A stretch of 64,000 nucleotides of DNA, taken from NCBI GenBank assembly GCA_963726575.1, contig CAVSCR010000007.1, positions 372,001 to 436,000 of the forward strand. The letters are read 5' to 3'. Each line of letters starts with the position of its first letter. Positions within the stretch are counted from its first letter, which is position 1. Shown here in pieces: positions 8,432 through 16,897 of the stretch. This DNA is from CAVSCR01 sp963726575. GTDB taxonomy: Bacteria; Actinomycetota; Actinomycetes; JAHEKZ01. The notes beneath the pieces were generated by a model. It saw nothing but the letters and a program-made list of their open reading frames with translations. It did no database searches and was not told the DNA's origin. A program made the translations under genes and the position numbers.

Positions 8432-8493
8432 GTTGATCTTGGACTTCATGTGCAAGTTGATCTTGGAAACCCAGCATCTTCTCCTTGATCAAC
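8432..8493 (+). repeat. 62-bp dispersed intergenic repeat, copy 1
   Basis: The element begins GTTGATCTTGG and ends TCCTTGATCAAC, so its ends are inverted repeats (GTTGATC/GATCAAC), and a second GTTGATCTTGG starts internally at 8456. It matches 43959-44020 in the opposite orientation at 60 of 62 positions by eye, and its ends match 16015-16075. It lies between the epimerase and the prepilin peptidase genes. It could be a small MITE/REP-like element or a structured RNA end. Confidence 0.8.
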
Positions 8494-8589
8494 TTCTTCG
8501 CCGGGTTCAGCCGAACGGCCTAACGGCCGATGCCTCCCTGTGCCCGCACTTCCACGGTGCGGCAGACGCACGAGGAGAACGACAGCGAC

Positions 8590-9519
8590 ATGACTGGAGC
8601 GCTCGACGCCCTGACGTTCGTGTTCGGCCTGATCGTGGGGTCGTTCCTCAACGTCGTCATCTACCGGGTCCCTCGTGACGAGTCGATCGTCAAGCCCCGG
8701 TCGCGGTGCCCGCAGTGCGGAACCGAGATCCGGGCTCACGACAACATCCCGGTCCTGAGCTGGCTGATCCTGCGCGGCCGGTGCCGTGACTGTCACGAGC
8801 CGATCAGCATCCGGTACCCGGCGGTTGAGCTGTTCACGGGGTTGATCTTCTTGGCCATGGCGTGGCGCTTCGGCATGACATGGGAACTCCCCGCGTACCT
8901 GTACCTCGCAGGCATCGGCGTCGCGCTGTCCATGATCGACTACGACACCAAGCGTCTCCCGGACGTCATCGTCAAGCCCTCCTACGTCGTCGCCGGCCTG
9001 CTCCTGCTCGCGCCGGCGATCGCCGCCTCGGACTGGCACAGGTATGGCAAGGCGTGGGCCGGCGCCGTGGTTCTGTTCACGTTCTACTTCCTCCTACGCC
9101 TGATCCACCCCCCCGGTATGGGCTGGGGCGACGTGAAGCTGGCTGGTGTGCTCGGCCTGTACCTCGCCTGGCTGGGTTGGGGCGTCCTCGTGGTCGGTGG
9201 CTTCCTGGCCTTTGGCTTCGGCGCCATCGTCGGCGTCGTCGTCCTGGTCGTCCGCAGGAAGGACCCGGCGCCCGCCGTCAGCGTGACGCAACCCGCGGGT
9301 GCCACGGCAACTGTTCGTGAGTCCAGCCAGGCAGACGCTGATGAGTCGACGGCCGACGGGGCTGAGGCGGACGCGTCGTCGGCACAGGACGCCAAGACCG
9401 CCCGGCGGGCGCGCCGACGGATCCCCTTCGGACCGTTCATGGTCCTGGGTGCCTGGACTGCCATCTTGTGGGGCCAGACGTTGTGGAACGCCTACACCGG
9501 TACCTTCCCCGGCAACTGA
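8590..9519 (+). CDS. Prepilin peptidase (A24 family)
   Basis: A membrane aspartyl protease that cleaves type IV pilin-like leader peptides and usually N-methylates the new N-terminus. The 309-residue protein starts with a hydrophobic helix (FVFGLIVGSFLNVVIYRVPR), then a cytoplasmic zinc-type domain with CPQC and CRDC pairs. The protease part has both aspartate motifs, IDYDTKRLPDVI and GMGWGDVKLA (the GxGD signature). A charged, Ala-rich insert near 225-275 precedes a last hydrophobic segment. ATG at 8590 follows a GAGGAGA ribosome site. No pilin or assembly genes are next to it. Confidence 0.9.
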   Translation: MTGALDALTFVFGLIVGSFLNVVIYRVPRDESIVKPRSRCPQCGTEIRAHDNIPVLSWLILRGRCRDCHEPISIRYPAVELFTGLIFLAMAWRFGMTWELPAYLYLAGIGVALSMIDYDTKRLPDVIVKPSYVVAGLLLLAPAIAASDWHRYGKAWAGAVVLFTFYFLLRLIHPPGMGWGDVKLAGVLGLYLAWLGWGVLVVGGFLAFGFGAIVGVVVLVVRRKDPAPAVSVTQPAGATATVRESSQADADESTADGAEADASSAQDAKTARRARRRIPFGPFMVLGAWTAILWGQTLWNAYTGTFPGN

Positions 9520-9558
9520 GCGGCTCAAGGCGAGTTCGCCGGCCGCAGGGCTGGCGTT

Positions 9559-9573
9559 GTCAACGTTGTTGAC
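9559..9573. promoter_or_regulatory. Inverted repeat upstream of the tetR gene (candidate operator)
   Basis: GTCAAC and GTTGAC flank a 3-bp spacer, giving a perfect 6-bp inverted repeat about 70 bp upstream of the TetR-family start. A TTGACC hexamer overlaps it at 9569-9574. An operator over a possible -35 box would fit autoregulation by the TetR protein. This rests on position and symmetry only. Confidence 0.35.
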
Positions 9574-9640
9574 CTCGCCGCGACCGAGGTACTGTCACCC
9601 CCTGCCGGCTGGGCCGGCAAGCGGCCGAAGCAGGTGCCTC

Positions 9641-10342
9641 GTGTCTGACCAACCTCCCCTCACGCCCGTGGACGCCGTGGCCGCCCGGACGCGGCCGCAG
9701 CTGGACCGCGCCGCAATCGTCGACGCTGCTGTGGAGCTCTCCGCTCGCAACGAGCCGAAGCCACTGACAGTGCGCCGGCTCGGCCATGAGCTCGGCGCCG
9801 ACCCGACCGCGATCTACCGGCACTTCCGCGACAAAGAAGAACTGGTTCGCGCCATGATCGACCGGCTCATCGAGATCGCCGTGAGTCGGGTCGACGCCGG
9901 TGCAGACTGGCGTGCCCGACTCTCACAGATGGCAGACGCGTTGCTGGACTCCTTCACGTCGCATCCCAGCATCGGGGCCGAGGCGGCCTCCAAGACCACG
10001 GGTGGCCCCGGTGAGCTGTCCGCACTCAACCTGATCATCCAAGCAATGTCCGACGCCGGCCTCGACCACGAGGACGCCGTCCGCTACTACGGCGTCTTCT
10101 CGACGTACGTTCTGGTCTTTGCCAGCGCGCTCGCCGACGAGCGGTTCGCCACCAGCGACCCGGAGGCGCCTGAGAATCCCCGCTGGCTGGCCGGATTGGC
10201 CAGCCTGGACGTCGACCGTTACCCAGCCCTCGCGGCGGTGCGGCCAGACCTGGACACGCTGCACGATCGCGACATCTTCGGCACCGGGGTGGGCGTCATC
10301 CTCGACGCCGTCGAGTCACGGGCTTACGAGATCTCGCCCTGA
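9641..10342 (+). CDS. TetR family transcriptional regulator
   Basis: A 233-residue repressor-type protein. Residues 20-70 form the TetR helix-turn-helix: LDRAAIVDAAVELSAR, then LTVRRLGHELGADPTAIYRH, then FRDKEELVRAMIDRL. The C-terminal half (about 85-230) is the ligand-binding region and resembles the TetR_C class found in tetracycline-repressor-like regulators. GTG at 9641 was chosen: it follows a purine-rich stretch and precedes the expected start of homology. It is convergent with the thioesterase gene and has no evident target operon beside it except itself. Confidence 0.85.
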   Translation: MSDQPPLTPVDAVAARTRPQLDRAAIVDAAVELSARNEPKPLTVRRLGHELGADPTAIYRHFRDKEELVRAMIDRLIEIAVSRVDAGADWRARLSQMADALLDSFTSHPSIGAEAASKTTGGPGELSALNLIIQAMSDAGLDHEDAVRYYGVFSTYVLVFASALADERFATSDPEAPENPRWLAGLASLDVDRYPALAAVRPDLDTLHDRDIFGTGVGVILDAVESRAYEISP

Positions 10343-10362
10343 CCGGTCACTCAAAGGATTGA

Positions 10363-10800
10363 TCAGTCCCAATGGACGAAATCGTCGTCGCGCGCCGTGT
10401 TCGAGAACGCGTCTCGCAGATCGTCAGGCGGTACAACGGTCTTCCGCGCGCCCAGGTCGAACCAAACACCGACGGACTCCACGACGGCGCACAGCCCGTG
10501 AGCGGTGCTGAAGCGGTTGCGCAACTTGAACCGGTGGCCGTCGGCGGTGCTCGCAATGCAGTGGTGATCCACCGTGAAGGTCTCTAGCAGTCGGACTTCG
10601 TGTCGATACGTCACGTGGTCCTCCAGCACCACGGGGCCGATCTGACGTTCAGCAAAGCTTGCCGCAGTGATACCCACCGACTCCAAGAAGAGGAACCGCG
10701 TATTCGCCGCATAGTCGAGGAAGGCGGCATTGGCCATGTGCTGGTTGAAATCCATGTCACGCCACAAGGCGCGGTACTCCTGCCGGAACGCGACGCTCAC
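10363..10800 (-). CDS. Hotdog-fold acyl-CoA thioesterase
   Basis: A 145-residue hotdog thioesterase of the 4HBT type: YRALWRDMDFNQHMANAAFL carries the Asp-xx-Asn-x-His-Met core, followed by the long central helix (FLDYAANTRFLFLESVGI) and the beta-sheet. GTG at 10800 was chosen because the family begins at the following strand; the frame is open further upstream and a longer product is possible. It lies 165 bp downstream of etfA on the same strand, so it may be the end of the dimethylglycine dehydrogenase transcript, though no acyl-CoA step is obvious there. The substrate is unknown. Confidence 0.75.
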   Translation of the reverse strand: MSVAFRQEYRALWRDMDFNQHMANAAFLDYAANTRFLFLESVGITAASFAERQIGPVVLEDHVTYRHEVRLLETFTVDHHCIASTADGHRFKLRNRFSTAHGLCAVVESVGVWFDLGARKTVVPPDDLRDAFSNTARDDDFVHWD

Positions 10801-10964
10801 GAGGGCAGTCTGGCACCAGCCACCTAGGGCTGGAGGCCGTCCCACGACCAGTGCGGAACGGGCAGGCAGCAAAGCGTCGCCCGAGATCGGTGACGTCACC
10901 GTTGGCCAGCCCTGCCGCAGTGTTGCACGCAGCTGCGCCGGCGTCACCGGACGGTGTAGGCGGG

Positions 10965-11936
10965 CTAGGCGTTCAGCGCCTTACGGGTCTCCGCGACGAT
11001 CGCCGGCAGGATCGTGTGCAAGTCGCCGATGATGGCGTAGTCGGCGTACGCGAGGATCGGCGCATCGCGGTCGGTGTTGATCACCACGATGTTCTTGCTC
11101 GTCTTGCACCCGGCCAGGTGCTGCGTCGCGCCGCTGATCCCGCAAGCGATGTAGAGGTCAGGCGAAACCTTCGTCCCGGTCTGTCCGACCTGCTCGCCGT
11201 GAGGACGCCAGCCAGCGCTGGTGACGACACGCGAACATCCGACCGCCCCGCCCAGCAGCTCGGCGAGCTCATCGATCGGCGCGAAGCCTTCTGGTCCACC
11301 CACGCCTCGACCCCCGGACACGATCACCTTGGCCTCGGCGAGTGAGACGCCGCCACCGCCCTCTTCACCACTCCGCTCAACCACGACTGCGAGCAGGTCG
11401 GCGTCGCTCAGTTCGGGCGTGAACTCGACAAGTGTCGCCGAGCCTCCCACCACCTCAGGGGTCACGGCGTGTGGTACCACACTCGCCACTGCGATCGGGG
11501 CGTGCAGCAGTGCGGTCTCGATGACGTTGCCACCCCACCGTGCGCGGTGCAGCTGCGTCGGGTCTCCGAGAGTTATGTCGATGCTGTCCGCCGCCATTGG
11601 CAGGTCCAGGATCGCCGCTACGTGCGCGATCACCTCGTTACCCCGGTCGCTGCCGATGGCGACAACGGACTTGGCACCCAGCTCCTGCACAAGCTGTACC
11701 GCCGCGCGCGCGGATGCCGCTGGCGCGTAGTCGCTGAGTCCCTCGTGCAGTGCTAGGTGAACCGTCTGCACGCCGTACTCACCCAGTGAGTCGGCCGCCG
11801 CGCGTCCGGCTTCGCCAACAACAAGGGCGTCCAGCGACTCACCAGCCTGCTGAGCAAGTCCACGGGCGAAGGTGACGGCCTGCAGCGACAGCTCGTCGAG
11901 TGAGCCGCGGTCGTGGTCGACGATGACGACGGCCAT
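10965..11936 (-). CDS. etfA: Electron transfer flavoprotein alpha subunit
   Basis: FAD-binding subunit of the ETF heterodimer, which accepts electrons from flavin dehydrogenases and passes them to ETF-quinone oxidoreductase. The 323-residue protein shows the conserved FAD region near the C-terminus: SAGWRPHGEQVGQTGTKVSP, then LYIACGISGATQHLAGCKTS, then NIVVINTDRDAPILAYADYA. It begins one base after the etfB stop. Its operon is gntR-dimethylglycine dehydrogenase-etfB-etfA, so this ETF pair is most likely the dedicated acceptor for the dehydrogenase rather than a general beta-oxidation ETF. Confidence 0.94.
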   Translation of the reverse strand: MAVVIVDHDRGSLDELSLQAVTFARGLAQQAGESLDALVVGEAGRAAADSLGEYGVQTVHLALHEGLSDYAPAASARAAVQLVQELGAKSVVAIGSDRGNEVIAHVAAILDLPMAADSIDITLGDPTQLHRARWGGNVIETALLHAPIAVASVVPHAVTPEVVGGSATLVEFTPELSDADLLAVVVERSGEEGGGGVSLAEAKVIVSGGRGVGGPEGFAPIDELAELLGGAVGCSRVVTSAGWRPHGEQVGQTGTKVSPDLYIACGISGATQHLAGCKTSKNIVVINTDRDAPILAYADYAIIGDLHTILPAIVAETRKALNA

Positions 11937-11937
11937 G

Positions 11938-12693
11938 TCAGATCACCCCGATCTGTCGGAACACCTCGACCAGGCGCGACGCGGCGTCGCCACCTGCATC
12001 GAGGAACTCGGTCTGCTTGCCGGTGGACTCTGGCTGGACGAACTGCTTCTTCTCGATCCGCGCCGCCGGCTTCTCCGGCGTCGATCGCTCGATGGGCTTC
12101 TTCTTCGCCCGGATCCGCCCGGGAACCGAGGGGTAGCGCGGGATGTTCAACCCGTCCTTGACCGTGACAACCGCCGGCAGTGGGATCTCGTAGATCTCAC
12201 GGCCAACGGCGACCGGCTTCTCTGCCCGCGCCAAGCCGTCGGCAAGGCTGAGCCCCTTGATGCCGGTGACCACCGGTCGGCCCAGCGCATGCGCCACGCG
12301 CACCCCGACCTGATAGCCGCTGGCGTCGGCCGACTCGTTGCCGAAGATGATGAGGTCGAAGTCGGACTCGTCCGCCTTGATGGCATCGACGATCGCGCCC
12401 GCCGTCGCCTGCCCGTCCCATTCCGTGCCGTCGGTCTCCAGCAGGATCCCGCGATCGGCGCCGATCGCCATCTGTTCGCGAATCTGCTCCTCGGACTCCG
12501 GGACGCCGAGAGTGAGGACGGTGACGGTTCCGCCCTCCTTCTCGACAATGCGGACGGCCTCTTCGACCGCCACCTCCTCGTGAGGGCTGATCGTGAAGCC
12601 CAGCCGCTTGGTGTCGATCTCAGTCCCGTCGTCGGACAGCACGAATCGTCCGCCGCTCAGCGGTACTCGCTTGATGCAGACCAGTACGTCCAT
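11938..12693 (-). CDS. etfB: Electron transfer flavoprotein beta subunit
   Basis: A 251-residue ETF beta subunit. The family hallmark around the AMP site is visible: DLIIFGNESADASGYQVGVR near residues 115-134 and a conserved N-terminus VLVCIKRVPLSGGRF. A C-terminal Lys/Arg/Glu-rich extension (KKKPIERSTPEKP) contacts partner dehydrogenases in known ETFs. The ATG at 12693 overlaps the dehydrogenase stop by one base (TGATG), so translation is coupled. It works with EtfA to take electrons from dimethylglycine dehydrogenase. Confidence 0.94.
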   Translation of the reverse strand: MDVLVCIKRVPLSGGRFVLSDDGTEIDTKRLGFTISPHEEVAVEEAVRIVEKEGGTVTVLTLGVPESEEQIREQMAIGADRGILLETDGTEWDGQATAGAIVDAIKADESDFDLIIFGNESADASGYQVGVRVAHALGRPVVTGIKGLSLADGLARAEKPVAVGREIYEIPLPAVVTVKDGLNIPRYPSVPGRIRAKKKPIERSTPEKPAARIEKKQFVQPESTGKQTEFLDAGGDAASRLVEVFRQIGVI

Positions 12694-15215
12694 CAGGAAA
12701 GGATCCGCTCGTTCTTGGGGTCGAACGGCGGTGTGGCACCGACGATGTCGACCGTCACCGGGTACTGCTCGCCGAGGTACTCCACGAGCAGCTTGTTGCC
12801 TTCGACAGCATGCTGAGGGGGCAGGTAGGTCAGCAGGATGTGCTTGCCGATCGACGGTCCCGAGCCTGCGCTGGTCACGAACGATCGGCGACCCTTGCGG
12901 TCCGTGATGGGCTGACCGTCCTGGGTCAGGATCGGCTCCTTGCCGAGCATGTAGCGCTTCACGCCCGTGCTCGACGTGGCGTCGTCCACGGTCAGCGTGC
13001 ACAGCAACGCGGCCGGCTCCTCATCGCGGTGACGCAGGTGCGCCTCCTTGCCGACGAATTCCTGTGCCTTGATCTTCGGTGGTGCCATCCCGGCTTCGAC
13101 GACGTTGTACTCCGTCTCGAGCTCAGTGCCGAAGGCGCGATAACCCTTCTCGATGCGCCCGGTGGTTCCGTAGACACCGATGCCTACCGGCACGAGCCCA
13201 CGGGTCTCACCCGCAGCCCAGAGCACATCCCACAGCGCGCCACCCTGCTCCATCGGCACGTAGAGCTCCCAGCCCAGGTCACCGACGTACGAGATGCGCG
13301 ACGCCAACACCTGCACCGGGCCGATCTCGATGGTGCGGCAGGTACCGAACGGGAATCCTTCGTGCGACATGTCTGCCGACGTCACGCTGGCGACGATGTC
13401 TCGGGCATTGGGTCCCCAGATGCCCAGCGTCGTGTAACCGGACGTGAGGTCGGTCAACTGAGCCGAACCGTCAGTGGGTAGGTGGTCGACGAACCACTTC
13501 TTGTCGGCCATGCCGTGCGCACCGCCGGTCACGATGCGGAAGTGGTCCTTGCCCAACCGCATGATCGTGAGGTCGGACTTGAAACCGCCGTTCGGCGAGA
13601 GCACCGGGGTGTAGATGACCTTGCCGACGGCCACGTCGAGCTGACGCATCACGGTGGCGTTCAACGCCTCGAGCGCTCCTGGCCCCACGACATCGAGGAT
13701 CACGAATGCGGTCAGGTCTACCAGACCCGCGCCGTCACGCAGCGCCAGATGTTCGGCGTTGATGATGGGCGACCACCACCGCGAGTCCCACTCGGCTGTG
13801 CGCGGCATCAGGGCGTCGTCGCTGTACTTCTCCAGCAGCGGCGCGTTGCTCTCGTACCAGAACGGACGTTCCCAGCCCGCCGTCTCGAAGAACACCGCGC
13901 CGAGCGCCTTCTCACGCTCGTAGTACGGAGAGAGGCGAACGCCGCGGTTGGACTCCCACTGCTCGCCCGGGTGCACGATTCCGTACGTCTTGTTGAAGCC
14001 CTCGGCCGTACGTCCCTTGACGTGTAGACGCGCGTACTGATGCGGGTAGAACCGGGCGATGTCGGACGACTGCAAGTCGATCTCGGACTCGCCGTGCACC
14101 ATCCACTCCGCGACCGCACGGCCGATCCCGGGACCCTCCTTGATCCACACTGCCGCGACGGACCACAGACCCGCCACCTCAGGGCTCTCGCCCAGAATCG
14201 GAAGTCCATCTGGCGTCAGCGAGAGCAGGCCGTTGATCGCGTACTTCTGGCCGACGGTCTCGTCGCCGACGATCTCGGGCATCAGCTCGAGAGCCTGCTC
14301 GAGTTGCAGCTCGAAGTCCTCGGGAGTGAAGGGGAACTCAGTGGGCGACAAAGGCGCTTCTTCCACCGACGGCAGATCCTCGGGGTCGTGCAGGATCGCG
14401 CGGTGGGCGTACGAGCCGATCTCCAGGCCGGTGCCGGTTTGACGCTCGTACATGTTCGTGTCCATGTCGCGGACGATCGGGTGCTCGATGTCTGCCTTCG
14501 CGTCGGCGAAACGCGGCACGGGGCCGACGTCGATCATCTGGTGCACGGCGGGTGTGAGCGGAATGTGAGCGCCAGCCATCGCCGCGATGCGCGGGCTCCA
14601 CAAGCCGCACGCCACGACGATGATCGACGTCTCGATCTCGCCTTGCGTGGTGCGAACGGCCGTTACGCGCCCGTCCACGACGTCGATCCCGAGAACCTCG
14701 GTGTTGGCCGACACGGTGAGCGCGCCCATCTCCTGGGCCTTCTCGCGCATGAGCGTGCCGGCCCGAAGCGAGTCCACCACGCCGACGCTCGGCGTGTAGA
14801 ACCCGCCGATCACCACCGTCTCGTCGATGTAGGGAACCAGCTCCTTGATTCGCTCTGGTGACACCATCTCGCAGTCGTCGATGCCGAACGACTTGGCCGA
14901 CTGCATCCGGCGGTGCAGCTCCTGCATCCGCTCCTCGGTGCGCGCCACCTCGATGCCGCCGGACTCGGTGAACACGCCGAGCTCCTTGTACTGACGCACG
15001 CTGTCCTGCGTCAGCTGCGTCATCTCCTTGGAGTGGTCGACGGGGAAGATGAAGTTCGACGCGTGGCCGGTCGATCCGCCGGGGTTGGGCAGTGGCCCCT
15101 TGTCGATCTGCACCAGGTCGGTCCAGCCGAGCCTGGCGAGGTGGTACGCCATGCTGTTGCCGACGATGCCGGCACCGATGATGACGGCCTTCGCCTTTGC
15201 GGGCAGGGTGCTCAT
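12693..15215 (-). CDS. Dimethylglycine dehydrogenase (DAO / FAO_M / GCV_T fusion)
   Basis: An 840-residue flavoenzyme that demethylates dimethylglycine to sarcosine and passes the methyl carbon to THF as methylene-THF. Residues 9-28 are a Rossmann FAD motif (AVIIGAGIVGNSMAYHLARL). The segment GGSTGHASNFIFP places His51 where dimethylglycine oxidase and dehydrogenase bind FAD covalently. A FAO_M linker, a GCV_T (aminomethyltransferase-like, folate) domain at about 430-740 and GCV_T_C follow. Length matches the roughly 830-residue Arthrobacter dimethylglycine oxidase. The dedicated etfBA genes argue for a dehydrogenase. Sarcosine dehydrogenase is an alternative. Confidence 0.85.
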   Translation of the reverse strand: MSTLPAKAKAVIIGAGIVGNSMAYHLARLGWTDLVQIDKGPLPNPGGSTGHASNFIFPVDHSKEMTQLTQDSVRQYKELGVFTESGGIEVARTEERMQELHRRMQSAKSFGIDDCEMVSPERIKELVPYIDETVVIGGFYTPSVGVVDSLRAGTLMREKAQEMGALTVSANTEVLGIDVVDGRVTAVRTTQGEIETSIIVVACGLWSPRIAAMAGAHIPLTPAVHQMIDVGPVPRFADAKADIEHPIVRDMDTNMYERQTGTGLEIGSYAHRAILHDPEDLPSVEEAPLSPTEFPFTPEDFELQLEQALELMPEIVGDETVGQKYAINGLLSLTPDGLPILGESPEVAGLWSVAAVWIKEGPGIGRAVAEWMVHGESEIDLQSSDIARFYPHQYARLHVKGRTAEGFNKTYGIVHPGEQWESNRGVRLSPYYEREKALGAVFFETAGWERPFWYESNAPLLEKYSDDALMPRTAEWDSRWWSPIINAEHLALRDGAGLVDLTAFVILDVVGPGALEALNATVMRQLDVAVGKVIYTPVLSPNGGFKSDLTIMRLGKDHFRIVTGGAHGMADKKWFVDHLPTDGSAQLTDLTSGYTTLGIWGPNARDIVASVTSADMSHEGFPFGTCRTIEIGPVQVLASRISYVGDLGWELYVPMEQGGALWDVLWAAGETRGLVPVGIGVYGTTGRIEKGYRAFGTELETEYNVVEAGMAPPKIKAQEFVGKEAHLRHRDEEPAALLCTLTVDDATSSTGVKRYMLGKEPILTQDGQPITDRKGRRSFVTSAGSGPSIGKHILLTYLPPQHAVEGNKLLVEYLGEQYPVTVDIVGATPPFDPKNERILS

Positions 15216-15265
15216 GGTCGGGGCGATCCCTTCGTAGTGCCGAGCTGGTTCAGTCGGTGGGCGGG

Positions 15266-15937
15266 CTACAGCGATCGACGGATGTCGCCTTCGAAACCGT
15301 CGACGTGGGTGGTCATGACAGTGGCCGCGCGATCCGCATCGCCGTCACGGATGGCCTCGAGCAGCGCGCGGTGCTCCAACACCGCGTCGGCCAGGCCGGT
15401 CACGCGCTCCAGGGCAAGGAACCAGATGCGCAGCGCATGCATGTAGTACTCGTCGAGCACGGTCTCGAGGAACGCGTTGTGTGCGGCCGCGTAGACGAAG
15501 CGGTGAATTCGTTGGTCGAGGTCGATCAGATCGCGCCCCTCGGGCACCGCGGAGGGGTGGTCGAGCTCGGCGAGCAACGCGTCGAGCTGGTGACGGTCGG
15601 CTGCGGTGATCCGGGTCGCCGCAAGCCGCGCGGCAAAGGGCTCCAGCTCGACGCGCACCTCCGACAACGCAGCCAAGTCACGCGCGTCGACGCCGGAGAC
15701 GAAGATCCCCCGTCGCGGGTAGACCTCGACGAGGCGCTCTCGGGCCAGAGTCCGCAGAGCCTCGCGGATCGGCGTGCGTCCCAGGCCCAACCGGGCCATC
15801 AGGTCCTGCTCGCTGACGACGGAGCCGGGGGCGAGGTCGAGGGTGACGATCAGCTCCCGGATCGCGTAGTAGGCCCGCTCGGACTGGGACTGCGCATCGG
15901 TCGCCTCTGGCTGCACGACGCTGAGGGAACCGGCCAT
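15266..15937 (-). CDS. GntR family (FCD subfamily) transcriptional regulator
   Basis: A 223-residue regulator: an N-terminal winged helix-turn-helix (YYAIRELIVTLDLAPGSVVS, then LGLGRTPIREALRTLARERL) and an all-helical FCD ligand domain at about 90-215 with the metal/acid-binding Asp-xxx-His (LDQRIHRFVY) and a later His in TTHVDGFEGD. FCD regulators respond to carboxylic or amino acids. It is the first gene of the operon with dimethylglycine dehydrogenase and etfBA, 50 bp upstream of the dehydrogenase, so it most likely controls that operon and itself, probably in response to dimethylglycine, sarcosine or betaine (inferred). Confidence 0.88.
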   Translation of the reverse strand: MAGSLSVVQPEATDAQSQSERAYYAIRELIVTLDLAPGSVVSEQDLMARLGLGRTPIREALRTLARERLVEVYPRRGIFVSGVDARDLAALSEVRVELEPFAARLAATRITAADRHQLDALLAELDHPSAVPEGRDLIDLDQRIHRFVYAAAHNAFLETVLDEYYMHALRIWFLALERVTGLADAVLEHRALLEAIRDGDADRAATVMTTHVDGFEGDIRRSL

Positions 15938-15943
15938 ACGATA

Positions 15944-15951
15944 GATATATC
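15944..15951. promoter_or_regulatory. GATATATC palindrome before the gntR start (candidate operator)
   Basis: A perfect 8-bp palindrome lies 6 bp upstream of the GntR start codon in otherwise GC-rich DNA. Short AT-rich palindromes of this kind are typical FCD-type GntR targets. Binding here would block the regulator's own transcript and the downstream dehydrogenase genes. Confidence 0.4.
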
Positions 15952-16014
15952 AGTCGCGCTGCCACAGGTACACCAGACGGTCCGGCTGTTCCACATCGTG
16001 AACCAGCGCCTCGC

Positions 16015-16075
16015 GTTGATCTTGAACCTCGAGCGTCTGTGATCATGAAAGAGCGCGGCCTACTCCTTGATCAAC
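16015..16075 (+). repeat. 61-bp dispersed intergenic repeat, divergent copy 2
   Basis: The ends (GTTGATCTTG and CTCCTTGATCAAC) match copy 1, but the inside differs and contains TGATCATGAAAGAGC. It lies between the divergent gntR and the NAD(P)-binding protein gene. Same length and conserved ends with a replaced middle suggest a family defined by its termini. Confidence 0.6.
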
Positions 16076-16120
16076 TCGAGGCTGGACGCCGTGGGCGCCC
16101 GTCGGTGGTAGGAGAGACCT

Positions 16121-16897
16121 GTGCGCATCGTCGTGCTGGGAGGGACTGGCGTCGTCGGCCGGCACGTCGTCGAACAGGCGATCGCTCGCGGTCACGACGT
16201 CGCGAGCGGATCTCGTCACGACGCGGCCAACTCCGTGGCACCGCAGCACCGCGTCGATCTGAGGACAGGTAGGGGGTTGGCCGATCTCCTGCGCCGCGAC
16301 GACGTCGTGGTCGACGTGACCAATGTGTCGGCCGCGCGCGCTGCGTCGGCGATCCACGGCTTCGAGGAGACCGCCGCACACGCGGTGGCAGCAGCAACGC
16401 GCGCTCGTGCGGCGCGGTTGGTGCTGTTGTCCATCGTCGGCATCGACGACGTGCCGCTGGGTTACTACCGCGGCAAGCTGGCTCAGGAGGCCGTGTACCG
16501 AACGGCCAAGGTGCCGGTCACGGTCCTGCGCGCGACGCAGTTCCATGAGTTCCCTGGCCAGATGCTCGCCGTGGCGACCCGCGGGCCGGTCGCGTTGTTG
16601 CCGCGCTCGATGATCCAGCCGGTCGCCGCCCGTGACGTCGCTGCCGCGCTGATCGACGCCGCTGAGCAGCCACACCAGGCACGCATGCCGGACCTGGCGG
16701 GCCCTGAGGTTCACGCACTCCCTGACCTGGCGCGACGTCTGCTGCGCGCCCGCGGCGGGTCGACCCGCGTGCTCTGCCCCTGGCTACCCGGACGCGCGGC
16801 GCGCCTGATGTCGCAGGGCGCACTGTTGCTGCGCGAGGGGCGAACCTCGTCGCTCACCTTCGACGAGTGGCTCGCGTCGCAGGAATTTCGAGGTTGA
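16121..16897 (+). CDS. NAD(P)-binding (NmrA/SDR-like) protein
   Basis: A 258-residue atypical SDR protein. The N-terminal Rossmann motif is RIVVLGGTGVVGRHVVEQAI (GGTGVVG). The fragment RLVLLSIVGIDDVPLGYYRG resembles NmrA/UMP-type nucleotide-sugar or redox-sensor proteins (YYRGK). GTG at 16121 follows a clear GGAGAG site. No catalytic role can be assigned. The stop abuts the convergent DUF1638 gene and sits inside a perfect GTTGATCAAC palindrome at 16893-16902, similar to the ends of the dispersed repeat. Confidence 0.78.
   Translation: MRIVVLGGTGVVGRHVVEQAIARGHDVASGSRHDAANSVAPQHRVDLRTGRGLADLLRRDDVVVDVTNVSAARAASAIHGFEETAAHAVAAATRARAARLVLLSIVGIDDVPLGYYRGKLAQEAVYRTAKVPVTVLRATQFHEFPGQMLAVATRGPVALLPRSMIQPVAARDVAAALIDAAEQPHQARMPDLAGPEVHALPDLARRLLRARGGSTRVLCPWLPGRAARLMSQGALLLREGRTSSLTFDEWLASQEFRG

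Noticed and set aside
10363..10800. The thioesterase after etfA as an enzyme of dimethylglycine metabolism
   Set aside because: No CoA ester occurs in that pathway; the link is only position.
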